A stretch of 64,000 nucleotides of DNA, taken from the NCBI RefSeq assembly GCF_958450345.1, contig NC_088784.1, forward strand, positions 76,037,747 to 76,101,746. The letters run 5' to 3'. Of this stretch, positions 44,525-55,984 are shown piece by piece. The stretch is from Calliphora vicina. Lineage: Eukaryota; Arthropoda; Insecta; Diptera; Calliphoridae. The notes below the pieces were generated by a model. That model was not told where the DNA came from. It was given only the letters and a program-made list of their open reading frames with translations, and searched no databases. A program made the translations under genes and the position numbers. Numbering within the stretch: position 1 is the first letter of the stretch; each line of letters opens with the position of its first letter.

Positions 44525-46772
44525 CAGACTTGGGCGTTGCCAATTACTTTTCAATTACCAATTACATTACATGTAATTGGTAATTGAAAAATACCAATTA
44601 CCAATTACTAGCAATTAGTAATTGAAATTTGCCAATTACAAATCCAATTACATTTTGTAATTGGCAACCAACAAATACCAATTACAATTACAAGTAATTG
44701 GTAATTGGCTTTTATCAATTACCAATTACTGTAATTAGTAATTGGTAAATGGCAATTACCAATTACATATAATTGGTAAAGTAATTGCAAGTAATTGATA
44801 AAAAAGTAATTCTAATTATGTAAAAGGTAATTACATTTAAATTTTTTTCTAAATTTCTAAACAACATTAAATAATAACACTCTGCTACAAAATAACACAT
44901 TTTATCAGAACTTGAAAATCGGCCTAATGGGGGTTGTAGGCCTAGGTTTGGACATACTAAAACCGTTTTAAAAGATTTTGAAACACCCTCAAAATTTTGA
45001 GTTATTTTGAAAAAAACTGTTTAGGTTAGATCTAGTACTTTAGTACGTAAAGGCAAAGAATTAAGCTTTCATAAATTGTATATTTTTTTTCGTAATTTTT
45101 CAAATTTAACAATAACACAGGCAACAAAATCGAAAAAAAATTAGAGGCTTTTAAAACCGCTACACAATTTTGATGTATTGTGGTTCCAGTTGTTATGGTC
45201 CAAACTTTAAATTCTATGGAAAAGTTTTTTTTGTAAAATCGTGAATTTTTTTAGACGTTTCTCCACATAATTTATGATAACTCAAAAAGGGTTAGTCGGA
45301 TATTATAAAAATAAACTTAGAAACGTTTAAAGTTACATAACCTTTAATCCGCTATTTATTGCGATTTAATCGGCTCAGTAGTTTCTTAGTTATAATAACA
45401 AATTGAGCAAATTAGTTTGTTTTAAAAAAAATCGAAAACGGCAGAAATTGTTCAGATTTATTGCCTTATCGCAAAGCCTCAATTAATAGAATACACTTAT
45501 TTTCAGAAAATTGTATTTTAAAATCATCAATATTTTGATCGAGCTGAAAGTAATAACCCAGCAGTTAAGAAAGTAGTAAATCTATCCCTTATAGACAAAT
45601 GTTTGATGACTTGATTGACTCCAATTGATATATTTTGGGTCATTTGAAACGTATGTGCTATTTGTATTGCAGAGAGATATCAATTAGTTACTTTATGCAT
45701 CCCATGTAATCTAGCGTAAAGACAATTGTCACTTAAGTGCATCTAAGTAATCTAAGTATTGCATTCGTTTCTATGTAATACAAAGGATCAATTGACCCTC
45801 TGCTTGGGACATTCACGTGTTAAAATAACTAGTCACGTAGCTAGTTATGTAACTAGTTGTCACCCTTAATGATAGGTAAAATTACTAGTCTCATACAACT
45901 GCTGGGAAATGACTGCGGTAAAACTTTGTATCTATGTGATGTTGCAAAATCGTTCGATAACGAAATCTCTTAAAAATGGAAATTGCAAATTGTAATGAAA
46001 CAACATAACTCTAAACTTTTTTGAAGCGAAATGTTTTGAAATGATAATTTTCAATTGTTCATAGAAATGAAGAAGTTAGTCGACAACATTTGGAGTTATT
46101 TCTATAACAAATTCGACAAATATGTTGCCCATTGACGAGAAAAACTTTTACTTTTATTAAAAACTTGGATAATATGCACATAAATATGCATTTTGAAATT
46201 AAATATAACTAAATATTCATTATTAATAAAATATGCAAAAATGTGCACTAATAAATCAATGCCATTTTACAGCAAAATGTGCGATTATGATAGATAATTG
46301 TCTACATTTTATTTGGACGTTCGAGAAAAAACATGCATTTACATATTAATCCGCCCCCTAGTAATAATATGTTTGGATTCCATTATTTTTTTTTATTTTT
46401 GGTATATTGTGTAATGTACGAGTTATTTAATAATTACATTGTTGGTAATAAATACTTTAAAAGTAATCATTACACATTTTTTATCAATTACTTTCTATTT
46501 CAATTAATTTTTACCCATTACATGTAATTTGTAATTGACAATAACCAAATACCAATTACATGTAATTAGTAATTGGCAATAACCAACTACCAATTATATG
46601 TAATTGGTAATTGGCATTCACCAATTACAAATTACATTTAATTGGTAATTGGCATTTGTCAATTACAAATTACTTATAATTGGTAATTGGTTATTGCCAA
46701 TTACCAATTACACGTAATTGGTAATTGGTCCTGTAATTAATTACAAAATGTAATTGGTAGTGCCCAAGTCTG
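44525..46772. mobile_element. 2.2-kb hAT-like element with AATTACC-rich ends
   Basis: Ends CAGACTTGGGC and GCCCAAGTCTG. The 8-bp CCCGTTTG is duplicated (44517-44524, 46773-46780). About 280 bases at each end are built of ACCAATTAC / GTAATTGGT units in both orientations. The middle holds a family G copy (45115-45500) and a 350-bp element (45557-45906). No transposase. Confidence 0.85.
45557..45906. mobile_element. 350-bp inverted-repeat element
   Basis: Starts CCCAGCAGTTAAGAAAGTAG and ends CATACAACTGCTGGG (10-bp inverse). The interior TCCAATTGATATATTTTGGG recurs at 51330 in a partial copy (51243-51470). The target duplication is not clear. Confidence 0.65.
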
Positions 46773-47179
46773 CCCGTTTGTAAATTCGCAGAAATACAGA
46801 CACAATTTATAATGTACACGAATTTACTTGAAAAACACAACACACTTTAAGGCACTCAGTTGATGTTTATTCGAAAAGCGTCTCTGATAAACTCACTCAC
46901 GACTGCAACCTCTGCCACTATTTATAACACTGCCATCTGCACACTAGATTGTTGTACTTTCTACAATGTTCTTTAACTGAATATTCGAATTCGAATACAG
47001 CGTTGCCAACTTACGATCAAATCAACTGAAAGATTTTATTTAATAATACCCACAGATATGTTACAGTTTGCTATTACAGCACTGTTATTTGAAAGCATTA
47101 TGCAACTTTTAAATCAGCCCTTAAAATCGTTATATTTGAATTCAGGTACCATTTCGTAACAATATTGTATATTTTTTCT

Positions 47180-47819
47180 TAGTGTACCATTCTTTATTCC
47201 CTACAAAATAATCACTTAACGTATCCATGCTTTCCTATTATAAACACTTGTAATTGTGGGCCAACTTCCGTTTAAGTTCTTTAAACTGTAGTTAACCATA
47301 AAACAATATCTAGATAATTCATTATATTTATTATTATCGTTTGTTTTTATCATTCATTCCAACATTATAAATATTCTAAAGAGTTAAACAACATGTTTAG
47401 GATTGTGTTAGAAAGCAAACCGTTTCTTATGATATTTGCAAATGATTAGTAAAATTATAAAAAATTACCATAAATTATTATTTGTAAACATGAAATGACG
47501 GTTATGTTAATAGTTATATTGTTTTTATTGTTTATGTTTTAACATCTCTATTATGTCCAAATTATGTTTAATATATTAAAAACAGTTGTATGAATTTGTG
47601 TACCGCTAACGTGACAAATTAACTTATTGCAAGCAATTATCTCATAAGTTTTATATCGCCTAGAAGAGAAGGCTTATGAATGCATAAATAACAAATTTGT
47701 ACAGATCAAAATACATATTAATATTTGAGAAAAATTAAAATTTAAGCAAAAATATCTCTGTTATGATGTCGTGATTATAGAGCACCAATAACCATCACTG
47801 TTTTACCTGCCTCATTTTC
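47180..47819. other. AT-rich intergenic DNA, no gene recognised
   Basis: Only short frames and no family match within the window. Confidence 0.4.
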
Positions 47820-48555
47820 GAAGACGTATGGTACTATGATGATATTATTATATTTTCATTATTAGAATATATTCAGTCAAAATTTCGTATTTTTAATTCC
47901 ATTTGTTTCGGCCATATCATGTTATTAACAGCGGATTAGAGTATCCGAAAACGAAAACCGGTCAACCGGATTTTCACCGCTTTCGGTTTTTTTAACTTTT
48001 CGGTTTTTTGGCAAACCGGTTTTTGTAAGAAGGTTAACCATTTTTAATGAAATATATTTATGAAAAATTTTGATACCATTTTTAAAAATATAGATTTATT
48101 TTATAGAAAATTGTAGCATTTGACAACATTTCGTAAAAGATATATAATAATTGCATAAAGAATTCAAAAAAGCTAAATTACCATTAAATAAACATTTAAT
48201 ATAAACCGGTTAACTGGTTTTTATAAGACAAAAACCTTAACCGCTTAACCGGTTTTTTTAAAAGACAATAATCAAAACCGGTTTTTTCAAAACCACACTT
48301 TTTCGGTTAAACCGGAAATCGGTTTTTTAAATTTGCCGGTTTTTTGGACCTATACAGCGGATGCTCACTGAGGCGGGTCAACATATTTTCACATATTTTT
48401 GTCAATATATGTATATTGTACCGATTTTTCCAAATATTTTTGAGTAACTAAAAATAGTAACAATTAATTTCATACCCCTAGGTCCTTTTGTTTTGGCACT
48501 TAAAATTCAGTAAACACAAACAATTTAAATATTTGTTCCTAAATAGCTGGCCGCC
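47820..48555 (-). mobile_element. Tc1-like MITE K2, split by hAT-like J2
   Basis: Inverse copy of K1: right end GGCCGCCACTG then TA at 48556. The shared GGCCATATCATGTTATTAAC and AAATATTTTTGAGTAACT-type blocks are in inverse order. The left end is decayed. Interrupted at 47937-48354. Confidence 0.72.
47937..48354. mobile_element. hAT-like element J2, packed with AACCGGTT motifs
   Basis: Starts TAGAGTATCC and ends GGACCTATA. CAGCGGAT is duplicated at 47929-47936 and 48355-48362. The homologous site in K1 (near 40566) has a single ATCCGCTG. The interior is laid out as in J1 (30838-31315). Confidence 0.82.
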
Positions 48556-48559
48556 ACTG

Positions 48560-48860
48560 TATATAATCTGTGTCCTCAAAAGATTCTGAGACGATCTAGC
48601 TATGTCTGTCTGTTGACATCATCATAGGGACCAAACGAAAGGAGTTACTTGGCTGAAATACTCATAAATATGTTGACTATGACGAGATCCTGTTAAAATT
48701 TAACACAAATTAGTTCTAAGTTCTCTGAAATTATACTGGAAAGTATGTCGAGTTGATATTTTATTACATTTTAACTTCTGTAGATATCAATAAACTCAAC
48801 TACGAACAAGTAAGTGTGCAATATTCGGATGTGCCGAAACTTGTATACCCAACATAGGCA
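48560..48860 (-). mobile_element. DINE-like family D fragment
   Basis: GACGATCTAGCTATGTCTGT core and, at the other end, GAACAAGTAAGTGTGCAATA followed by the hairpin TTCGGATGTGCCGAA. Confidence 0.55.
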
Positions 48861-49119
48861 CGGATCCGTTTGTAATTCCAAATATTGAAAAATTTTACTT
48901 TTGACCCTTAACCCTTAAATGCATGAATTTTACATTTATTTTTCTATAAAGCATCAAATATTTAGTTGATTTTTATTTATTATATTTCATTTAGCTTTAG
49001 TTTGATTTAGGATTTCGATAGCTGCAACTTTTCGTACTCCATTTGATTTTTCTGAATTAGAATCTGAATTAGTGTCAAAATTAAGTGGAACTGGAATGTA
49101 GACAATTGGCAACAATATG

Positions 49120-49780
49120 CATTAAAGGGTTAAGATTTAAGGCTTAGCGTTTTCCGATTTTAGTAAAACATTCAGACTATATTTAAATTGACCTGGACTT
49201 TGATATTCTGAATTGGTATTACTTAAAAATCATAACAATAAGGAAACTCGCCTCATTCGCCAAAATATGGTCAACAAATTAGTTTTTCTCGAAAATCGCA
49301 AAATTTAAATCGCAGGTACCGAAAAACTATAGGAGATATTGACATACTTTTTTCACATTTTTATTCCCTATTATGTTGTCAATAAATCCCCATATGATGA
49401 TCAATTGTTAAACAAATTTATACAAATATGGATATATTTTAAGTAAGAATAAACTTTTGTTTTAATATTTCTCAAAATGTGTTAATTTTGTTCCTACATT
49501 TCTTGTTCTAGTGGCCTGAGATACGTTAATGGCCTGGCGATTTTTTAATAACTTTAACATTTTTTAACCAATTTTTGTCTTTTATATCTCTCTAGAACGA
49601 CAATTACGTAAACATTTCGATTCTTTTAAATTAAATTGCAAAAGTAATTACTTACTAGCTAAATTAAAAAAAAAACTGAAAAAAATGTACTTTTTCCCCT
49701 TGTAAATGCACCTGAAAACTAAATCGAAAGCCGGCACGGGTTGCCCTTCTTAGAACAAGCTAAAAATTTGTCATTAATAT
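49120..49780 (+). repeat. Family H fragment
   Basis: CGTTTTCCGATTTTAGTAAA to GTGGCCTGAGATACGTTAAT, as in 18970-19450 and 36900-37300. Confidence 0.62.
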
Positions 49781-49794
49781 GGGTCAAAATCGGG

Positions 49795-49985
49795 AAAAAA
49801 ATATAACATACGATCTCTTACGCTTATCGTAATGAATCCATTTTTCATCGCAATTAATAATTCGGTTCAAAAAGGATTTTATTTTATAATTAAAGAAGTA
49901 AAGCAAAACTTCCCACATATGGCGCTTTTTGTTGGAACAAAATTTGACAATTTAGCAGCAAGAAAACTTAGTTTTTTACACTATA
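49795..49985 (-). pseudogene. Mariner deletion relic
   Basis: Minus strand: the 5' leader GCTTTACTTCTTTAATTATA is joined to AAATGGATTCATTACGATAA, the segment after the first catalytic Asp. The HTH region is gone. Confidence 0.6.
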
Positions 49986-49989
49986 ATTT

Positions 49990-51242
49990 TCAATAAACCT
50001 TCAAAATGACATATAAGTTATTAAAAACAAAACCCTCCATCAGAAGATACCCCATCTATTGTAAATCCCGAATTTTTAATTTATACACCAATATTTCGAT
50101 AACTGTATTATAGAGCTCACGGTAATTGCAGTTATAACGGTAACGGTATTTTAACAATAACGTAAGTCGAGCTGAAATGGGGTTTTTGTTTTCTGGGTGA
50201 TTATGATTAAATTTTATAAAAAAGATGACCAGTTTTCATACCAAGCTAACCATATTCTGTTATAATTTAATGAGATTATTAAGTGAATTGAGCTGCATGT
50301 ACAAGTGTGGCCGTTTAAACTAACAATTAAAATATTCCATAATTAAGTAGTTTATATTTTCTTTATTGTACTAGCACTTCAATACATTTTTCTCTAATTT
50401 GTTTATAATTCTTTAATTAATGTTTTCATATCATAATGGTTTAAAACGACTTTCCTTTCGGTTTGTAGTGTTTATAATTTTATTATTATTAAACAGTAAA
50501 GTGTAAATAATTATAGTGAAATCAATAAAAAACAAATTTAAATAGATTTTCCTTAAATTTAAGACTATGTGACATAGAAATATTGATGAAAAGAGAAGCT
50601 ATTGATCAACACTATCACATCCAAGCTGATGAATTATTCAAGGTTTTCTTTTATGATTCAGAGGCATAATAACCATTGATGTTTTGAAAACTCTGTCTTA
50701 AGTCCTGTTAAAAAGGCTTATATTTTTAAACCTTATATCCTATAAAAAACAGAGAAGGTCCTACAGTAAACCTTGTTATTTAAAATTGTTCCCAAACCGG
50801 AATGTTCTCAATAATAAACTTGTAACCCGTTAGATTTCCTTTAATCAGAATTCTTTTTGTAAGAACAAGTGTTTCCTTTATTATTATTTCGTACATATTT
50901 AAGGCCATTTTTGTTTCTTTTGGTCATTATGTAACCACCCTTAAGAAATGAATGTGGTTAGAAATGAATATGACCATAATGCTTGTTAACATGGTCTAGT
51001 AATATGTATTTGGTTTGTATAAGTATTTGTTTAGTTAGAGTAAAAATATTGTCGCCTGACATATTTCTCATTTGTCATAAGAGCCCAGTATTCAAAAAAC
51101 TTAAAAAAAAAAACTAAAGAATAACAACACGCAAAACCTTTTGGTCTAATAAATGGGCGTAAACAAATATGTACTACTTGTTTTATATCAACTTGCATGC
51201 ATTCATACATATGTATGTATTAATATTTTACCTACATATGTA
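49990..51242. other. No gene recognised
   Basis: 50090-50180 has an ACGGTAACGGTA tract related in reverse to 55867-55975; it may be the end of an unidentified inverted-repeat element. The rest is unique AT-rich DNA. Confidence 0.4.
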
Positions 51243-51470
51243 CCCAGCAGTTAAGCCAGTAGTCAATGTATCCCTTACAGTACATTTCACTAATGTTCAC
51301 TAATGTCTGATCACTCGGCTAACTCCAATTGATATATTTTGGGTCATTTGACACGTATGTGTACTTTGTAGTATAGAGTTTAGTCAATTAGTTACATTAT
51401 ACATCCGAGGTAATCTATCGTGAAGTAAATTGTCTCCTAAGTGTCTCTAAGTAATCTACAGTGTAGTCAC
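51243..51470 (+). repeat. Partial copy of the 45557-45906 element
   Basis: Starts CCCAGCAGTTAAGCCAGTAG and matches 45557-45765. The right end is missing. Confidence 0.6.
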
Positions 51471-51567
51471 TTTAATCGTTTTGTGTAATTCGTACAAACT
51501 GGTTTTACACAAATTGTGTTGATATAATTCTCATACAGTTTATTTTATTTTTGCTTATACTGACATC

Positions 51568-51933
51568 ATTTTACTATAAGTCCCTGAATACACAAAAACG
51601 GGAAATTCAACCAGAAAGTCAGAAATAAGACTCAACAAAAGAGAGCCTAGGATTAATTTCGCATTTATTAAGAATTTTATTTTAAAGTCCCCCACAAATT
51701 TAGCATGAAAAAAAAAATAGTTCAAATTTAACTAAAAATCACTAATATCTCTATTATTTTACCTACGATAACAAATTTGGTTAGGAAGTATTCATTAATT
51801 ACACTTTTTTAGCTCTATGCAATTCCACTTTATTAAATGCGAAATTAACCCTAAGCTCTCTTTTGTTGTGTCTTATTTCTGACTTTCTGGTTGAATTTTC
51901 CGCTTTGGTGTATTCAGGGTCTTATAGTAAAAT
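51568..51933. mobile_element. 366-bp MITE with ~105-bp inverted repeats
   Basis: Left ATTTTACTATAAGTCCCTGA and right inverse ATTTTACTATAAGACCCTGA, both continuing CAACCAGAAAGTCAGAAATA and TTAATTTCGCATTTA. No clear target duplication. Non-coding. Confidence 0.78.
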
Positions 51934-52299
51934 TTTACGGATACTATTTTTGCGGAACATTTTAACCCATTAAATCCCTGTTTTAATGGTGTTGCTTGCT
52001 CTTTTTTAAAAGAAGGACAAAAAAGACCCATGTCTTGAGGATTTAGAGGGTTAACATATTCTACAAAAATGTTCTCCGTAATATTTTACATAAATTTGCT
52101 GAACACATTTCATACCTAAAATGTAAGGATCACATGGTTTCTTATGCCGATTAATAATAAGAATGTACCAATGTTAGGAAACTTTAACCCCCCCTCAAAT
52201 GAAATTCAGATCTAAACTTTCAAGACGCCGATACACCTATCTTTTTTTTGTCTCCTCTATCAAAATTTATTGGTCGAACCTTGTAATTTTGGAAAAAAA

Positions 52300-53190
52300 T
52301 TGATTAAACAACTAATTATTTTTGCTTCGAAAATGTCGAATTTGGTACCAACGAATCGTCATATGTGGGAACTTTTGCTTTACTTCTTTAATTGGTAAAA
52401 AAAGTGCCGCTGAAGGACACTGATTGTTCACCAAAGCTTATGGTGAATCTATTCCATCAAGCCAAAAAAGTTTGAAGACCAAGAATTGGAGGCATTACTC
52501 CATGAAAATTGTTGTCAAACTCAACAAGAGCTGACAAAATCATTGGGATCTACTCAAGCAGCAATTTCGAAACGTTTGCTAGCAGCAGGATTCATCCGGA
52601 AGCAGTGAAATTGGGTACCATACTAATTGAAGCCGAGAGACCTTGAAATACGATTTAGCATGTCTGAAATTATGCTTGAACGCTATAAAAAAGTCATTTT
52701 GAACAGAATCATTACTTGTTATGAAAAATGGATCTATTACGATAACCCGAAGCTTAATAGATCGTATGTGAAGCCCGGCCAACCAACCGAATCGACACCA
52801 AAGCCAAATATCCATGGCGCTATGGTAATTCTCTCTATTTAGTGGGAGAAGAGCGTCCTATCTATTATGAGCTGCTGAATTCTAACCCGACCACCACAGG
52901 GAACCTGTAGCATATTTAATTGATTCGTTTGAAGCGTGCAATGGCCGAAAAACGAAACGAATATGCAGCAAATATCAGACCATAATATTCCTGTTAAAAA
53001 GTATTTAGAATGAAGTGGTTGGGAAGTTTTGCCTCGATGTAGAATACTCTCTCTTTGAGACGTTTCACTTTTAGCTCGAAATCCATATGTTCCTAGAAAG
53101 ATGGCAAAAGTTCATAGCTAACAATGGCCAATTCTTTGAATCAATTTATATTGTGCAAATGTTTCAAAATAAAAGCGATACACTTAATAG
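52300..53190 (+). pseudogene. Mariner transposase relic
   Basis: HTH half partly deleted, then TCAACAAGAGCTGACAAAAT and AGCAGCAATTTCGAAACGTT. MKPRDLEIRFSMSEIMLERY precedes ITCYEKWIYYDNPK, with Tyr in place of the catalytic Asp. The 3' tail is AATGGCCAATTCTTTGAATC. Several stops; HDN region deleted. Confidence 0.78.
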
Positions 53191-53309
53191 GAAAATCCCT
53201 AGTTCGGGACAGTCTCCTAAAACTGCTAGGTAGTTTCCATGCATATGGAATGAACCAGCAAACATATTTAAGAAAAATATGACATATAGATTAGAGTTAA
53301 TTTCAAAAA

Positions 53310-54185
53310 TTTGTTTTGCGGGTATCATCATTGTTCTGAAGGTTTTTGCGTAAATAAAAATAATGGCGTCCTATTTTTTGAAAATTTTCACTCCTTGTGG
53401 TGGTTCAACGCACCTAAAGACGCGCATTTTGAGCACATTTTTATGTGGAGCAAAAACGGTTGAATATATTACAAATATGATTTCATCAGTCAATTCTGCA
53501 TCAAAAATTAATACAATTGATGTTTTTTGAATCCTTAAAAATAGTTTCAAAAACTCACAACAGATGGCGTAAATCTCATAAGAAAATAAAAAACAGAATT
53601 TTATTTTTTTTAAGCATGCACGATGAAAAGGCATTTTATGCTTAGGAAAACGGCACCAATATTTCCTTTCTATAGCTAACCATTAAAAAGTTATGAGGCT
53701 TCAAATTTGTTTATTTAACAAGAAAATAATAATTTTAAAAAAAGTTTAGAAATTTTTTTGTTAGTTTGTCTTAACAAAACATTTTTAAAGCCACATAACA
53801 TTTTAACGGGTTGTGATAGAAAGGAAATATTGGTGCCGTTTTGCTAAGCATGAAATGCATTTTCATCGTGCATGCTTAAAAAAACTAAATTTTTTTTTTT
53901 TATTTTTTTTATGATATTTGCGCCCACTGTTGTGGGTTTTTGGAACTATTTTTAAGGATTCAAAAAACATTAATTGTATTAATTTTTGATGCAGAATCGA
54001 CTGGTGAAATCAGAGATGTAATAAATTCAACCGTTTTTGCTCAACAGAAAAATGTACTCATAAACCGCGTCTTTAGGTGCGTTGAACCACCACAAGGAGT
54101 GAAAATTTTCCAAATAAAAGGACACCATTATTTTTATTTACGCAAAAACCTTCAGAAAAATTATGATACCCGCAAATCAAATGAA
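53310..54185. mobile_element. Foldback element N (~400-bp arms)
   Basis: Left arm from TTTGTTTTGCGGGTATCATC; right arm ends ATGATACCCGCAAATCAAAT. The arms match inwards through GAAAATTTTCACTCCTTGTG / CACAAGGAGTGAAAATTTTC to a ~30-bp loop near 53745. Each arm holds a short frame reading outward with VFRCVEPPQGVKIF (53634-53371 minus; 53940-54194 plus). The two differ mostly at non-silent sites, so coding constraint is unlikely. Confidence 0.75.
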
Positions 54186-54194
54186 GTGACCTGA

Positions 54195-55980
54195 TCACAA
54201 ACGAACTCTAATATAGATATAAGTATAAGTATTTTTAAAAAGAGAATAAATACTTGAGTGTAAATACTAATGGTTTGTTTAAATCGTGGACAAAAAGACA
54301 TTTTTCCTATTTTCAAAAGATTTATACTACACAAATATTAGAGTTCGACCGAATCTTCGGTTGTAGATGACCTAATACCAATAATTGGATTGGAGCCTGG
54401 TTTGTGTTGAATATTTCGATGTGCTACAAACGGAATGACTAAATAAAAGAGAAAAAAAAATTGCATTATAACAAACAAATTTAGAAGGATTTTCATGCGT
54501 TCTGTAAAAAATGGACTTAACACTTTTGCGCACTAATCTAACAATAACTATTAAGATAATTTAGTTATGTCGGAAATTAATAGTTTATTTAAAAAATTTC
54601 GGTTTGTTTCAACATAGGAATAATGCTTTTTTTAGACGAATATCAGGTAATAGTTAATTTCGAACCATATTGACTAAATAATAAATTCAATTGCATTCCG
54701 TATGTAAAAATGTTGTTGGGTTATAGTAAGTATATCATAATATAACATTGGCTTAGTATGCAAATGTGCCAAGTCAACAAGAATCACAAGAATTGAGATT
54801 TTAATTTTGAACTGCCATATAATCCCCACATCGGAAATCAATTTAACGGGAATAAGTCTCTTATAAAAACCAAGATCTAGGGAAATTCGATCCAAATAAC
54901 TTTTATAAATACCTAAAACTACCGAAATTTGTAAGAATCGGTACATAATTGGTCATAACTCCAACACTTATAAAACCCGAAAAATACTTTAAAGCAACAA
55001 AAAATACATTTTTGTTATTGACTTTAAACTAAATACAACTTAGTTTTATTTAATCCAAAATTACACTACAAAATTTAGAACAGATTGTGCTGTGTTTAGA
55101 ACGATTTTTTTTTGTAAAATATGGACTTGACACATTTGTACACTAAGCAAACAATATAAAGATTAGAGGCTTTTTTAAAAGTATTTTAAAGTAATATAGG
55201 TGCCTTTACTTTTGTCATACCAGCCAAAAACATTCTGAAATCATGAATGCAAATGGTGTCTATACCTTCAAAAGACATGTGGACACATTCCATGTATATG
55301 CGTCCCATTTTCTTATCGAAAACATGCAAAGCATACAATTGTTCGGGGGATGGAGGTTGTCTAACGTCTTATGTTAGAAACTTGCCTAGAATTTGATTAG
55401 AACTGCTAATTGAGAACAAATAAAAAATGTACTAAAGAATTTCCTAGTAAATAAAACTGAACAAAAAAACACAAGAAACCAAAAAAGGATATACAAGCAT
55501 ATTTCCAAAGAAATTGTTATGTTTTTCTTTTTTGTTAATTATGCAATCATATCATAAATATTTAATAGAAATGATAGTGTATTTTTTCAATATATTTGTA
55601 CAATAACGATAGATAATTGGTCAACCACTTTTATATTTTGGAGGATTTTATTTTGTTGTTATATTATTTGTTTTTTAATGTAGTAAATAGTTTTTGTAAA
55701 CAGAAGGATTTTTTATATCTCTATTTCCATATCTTAACAGTAACACAAAATTTATTTCAAATAAATTAGGTATTAGGAAATGTCGATTTAATAAGTTGGG
55801 AGCGACTAACTAAATATAGTGGCTGACAATACAATGAAACTTTTCCAAAGCTTCCGTTAACCCACAAATACAATTTCAGCTCAGCTATCGTTCTACCGTT
55901 ACGGATATTACTGCAATTACCGTTACCGATATGATCCGTTAAATACCGTTAGCTCTAAATAACGTTACCGTTGTTTAATG
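54195..55980. other. No gene recognised; scattered DINE-like scraps
   Basis: 54315-54450 and 54880-54960 hold short DINE-like segments (CTACAAACGGAATGACTAAA; GTACATAATTGGTCATAACT). 55867-55975 is an ACCGTTACCG-rich tract related to 50090-50180. Confidence 0.4.
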
Positions 55981-55984
55981 TATG

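Larger units (their letters stand above)
44351..47161 (-). mobile_element. Solo LTR (gypsy-type), split by a hAT-like element
   Basis: Inverse copy of the LTR at 9149-9622. TGTTACG and CGTAACA ends; ATAT at 44347-44350 and 47162-47165. The order is restored exactly when 44525-46772 and one CCCGTTTG are removed. Confidence 0.82.

Noticed and set aside
53940..54194. Frame on the right arm of foldback N as a possible gene
   Set aside because: The same sequence occurs on the other arm with mostly non-silent changes. It belongs to a repeat, not a gene.
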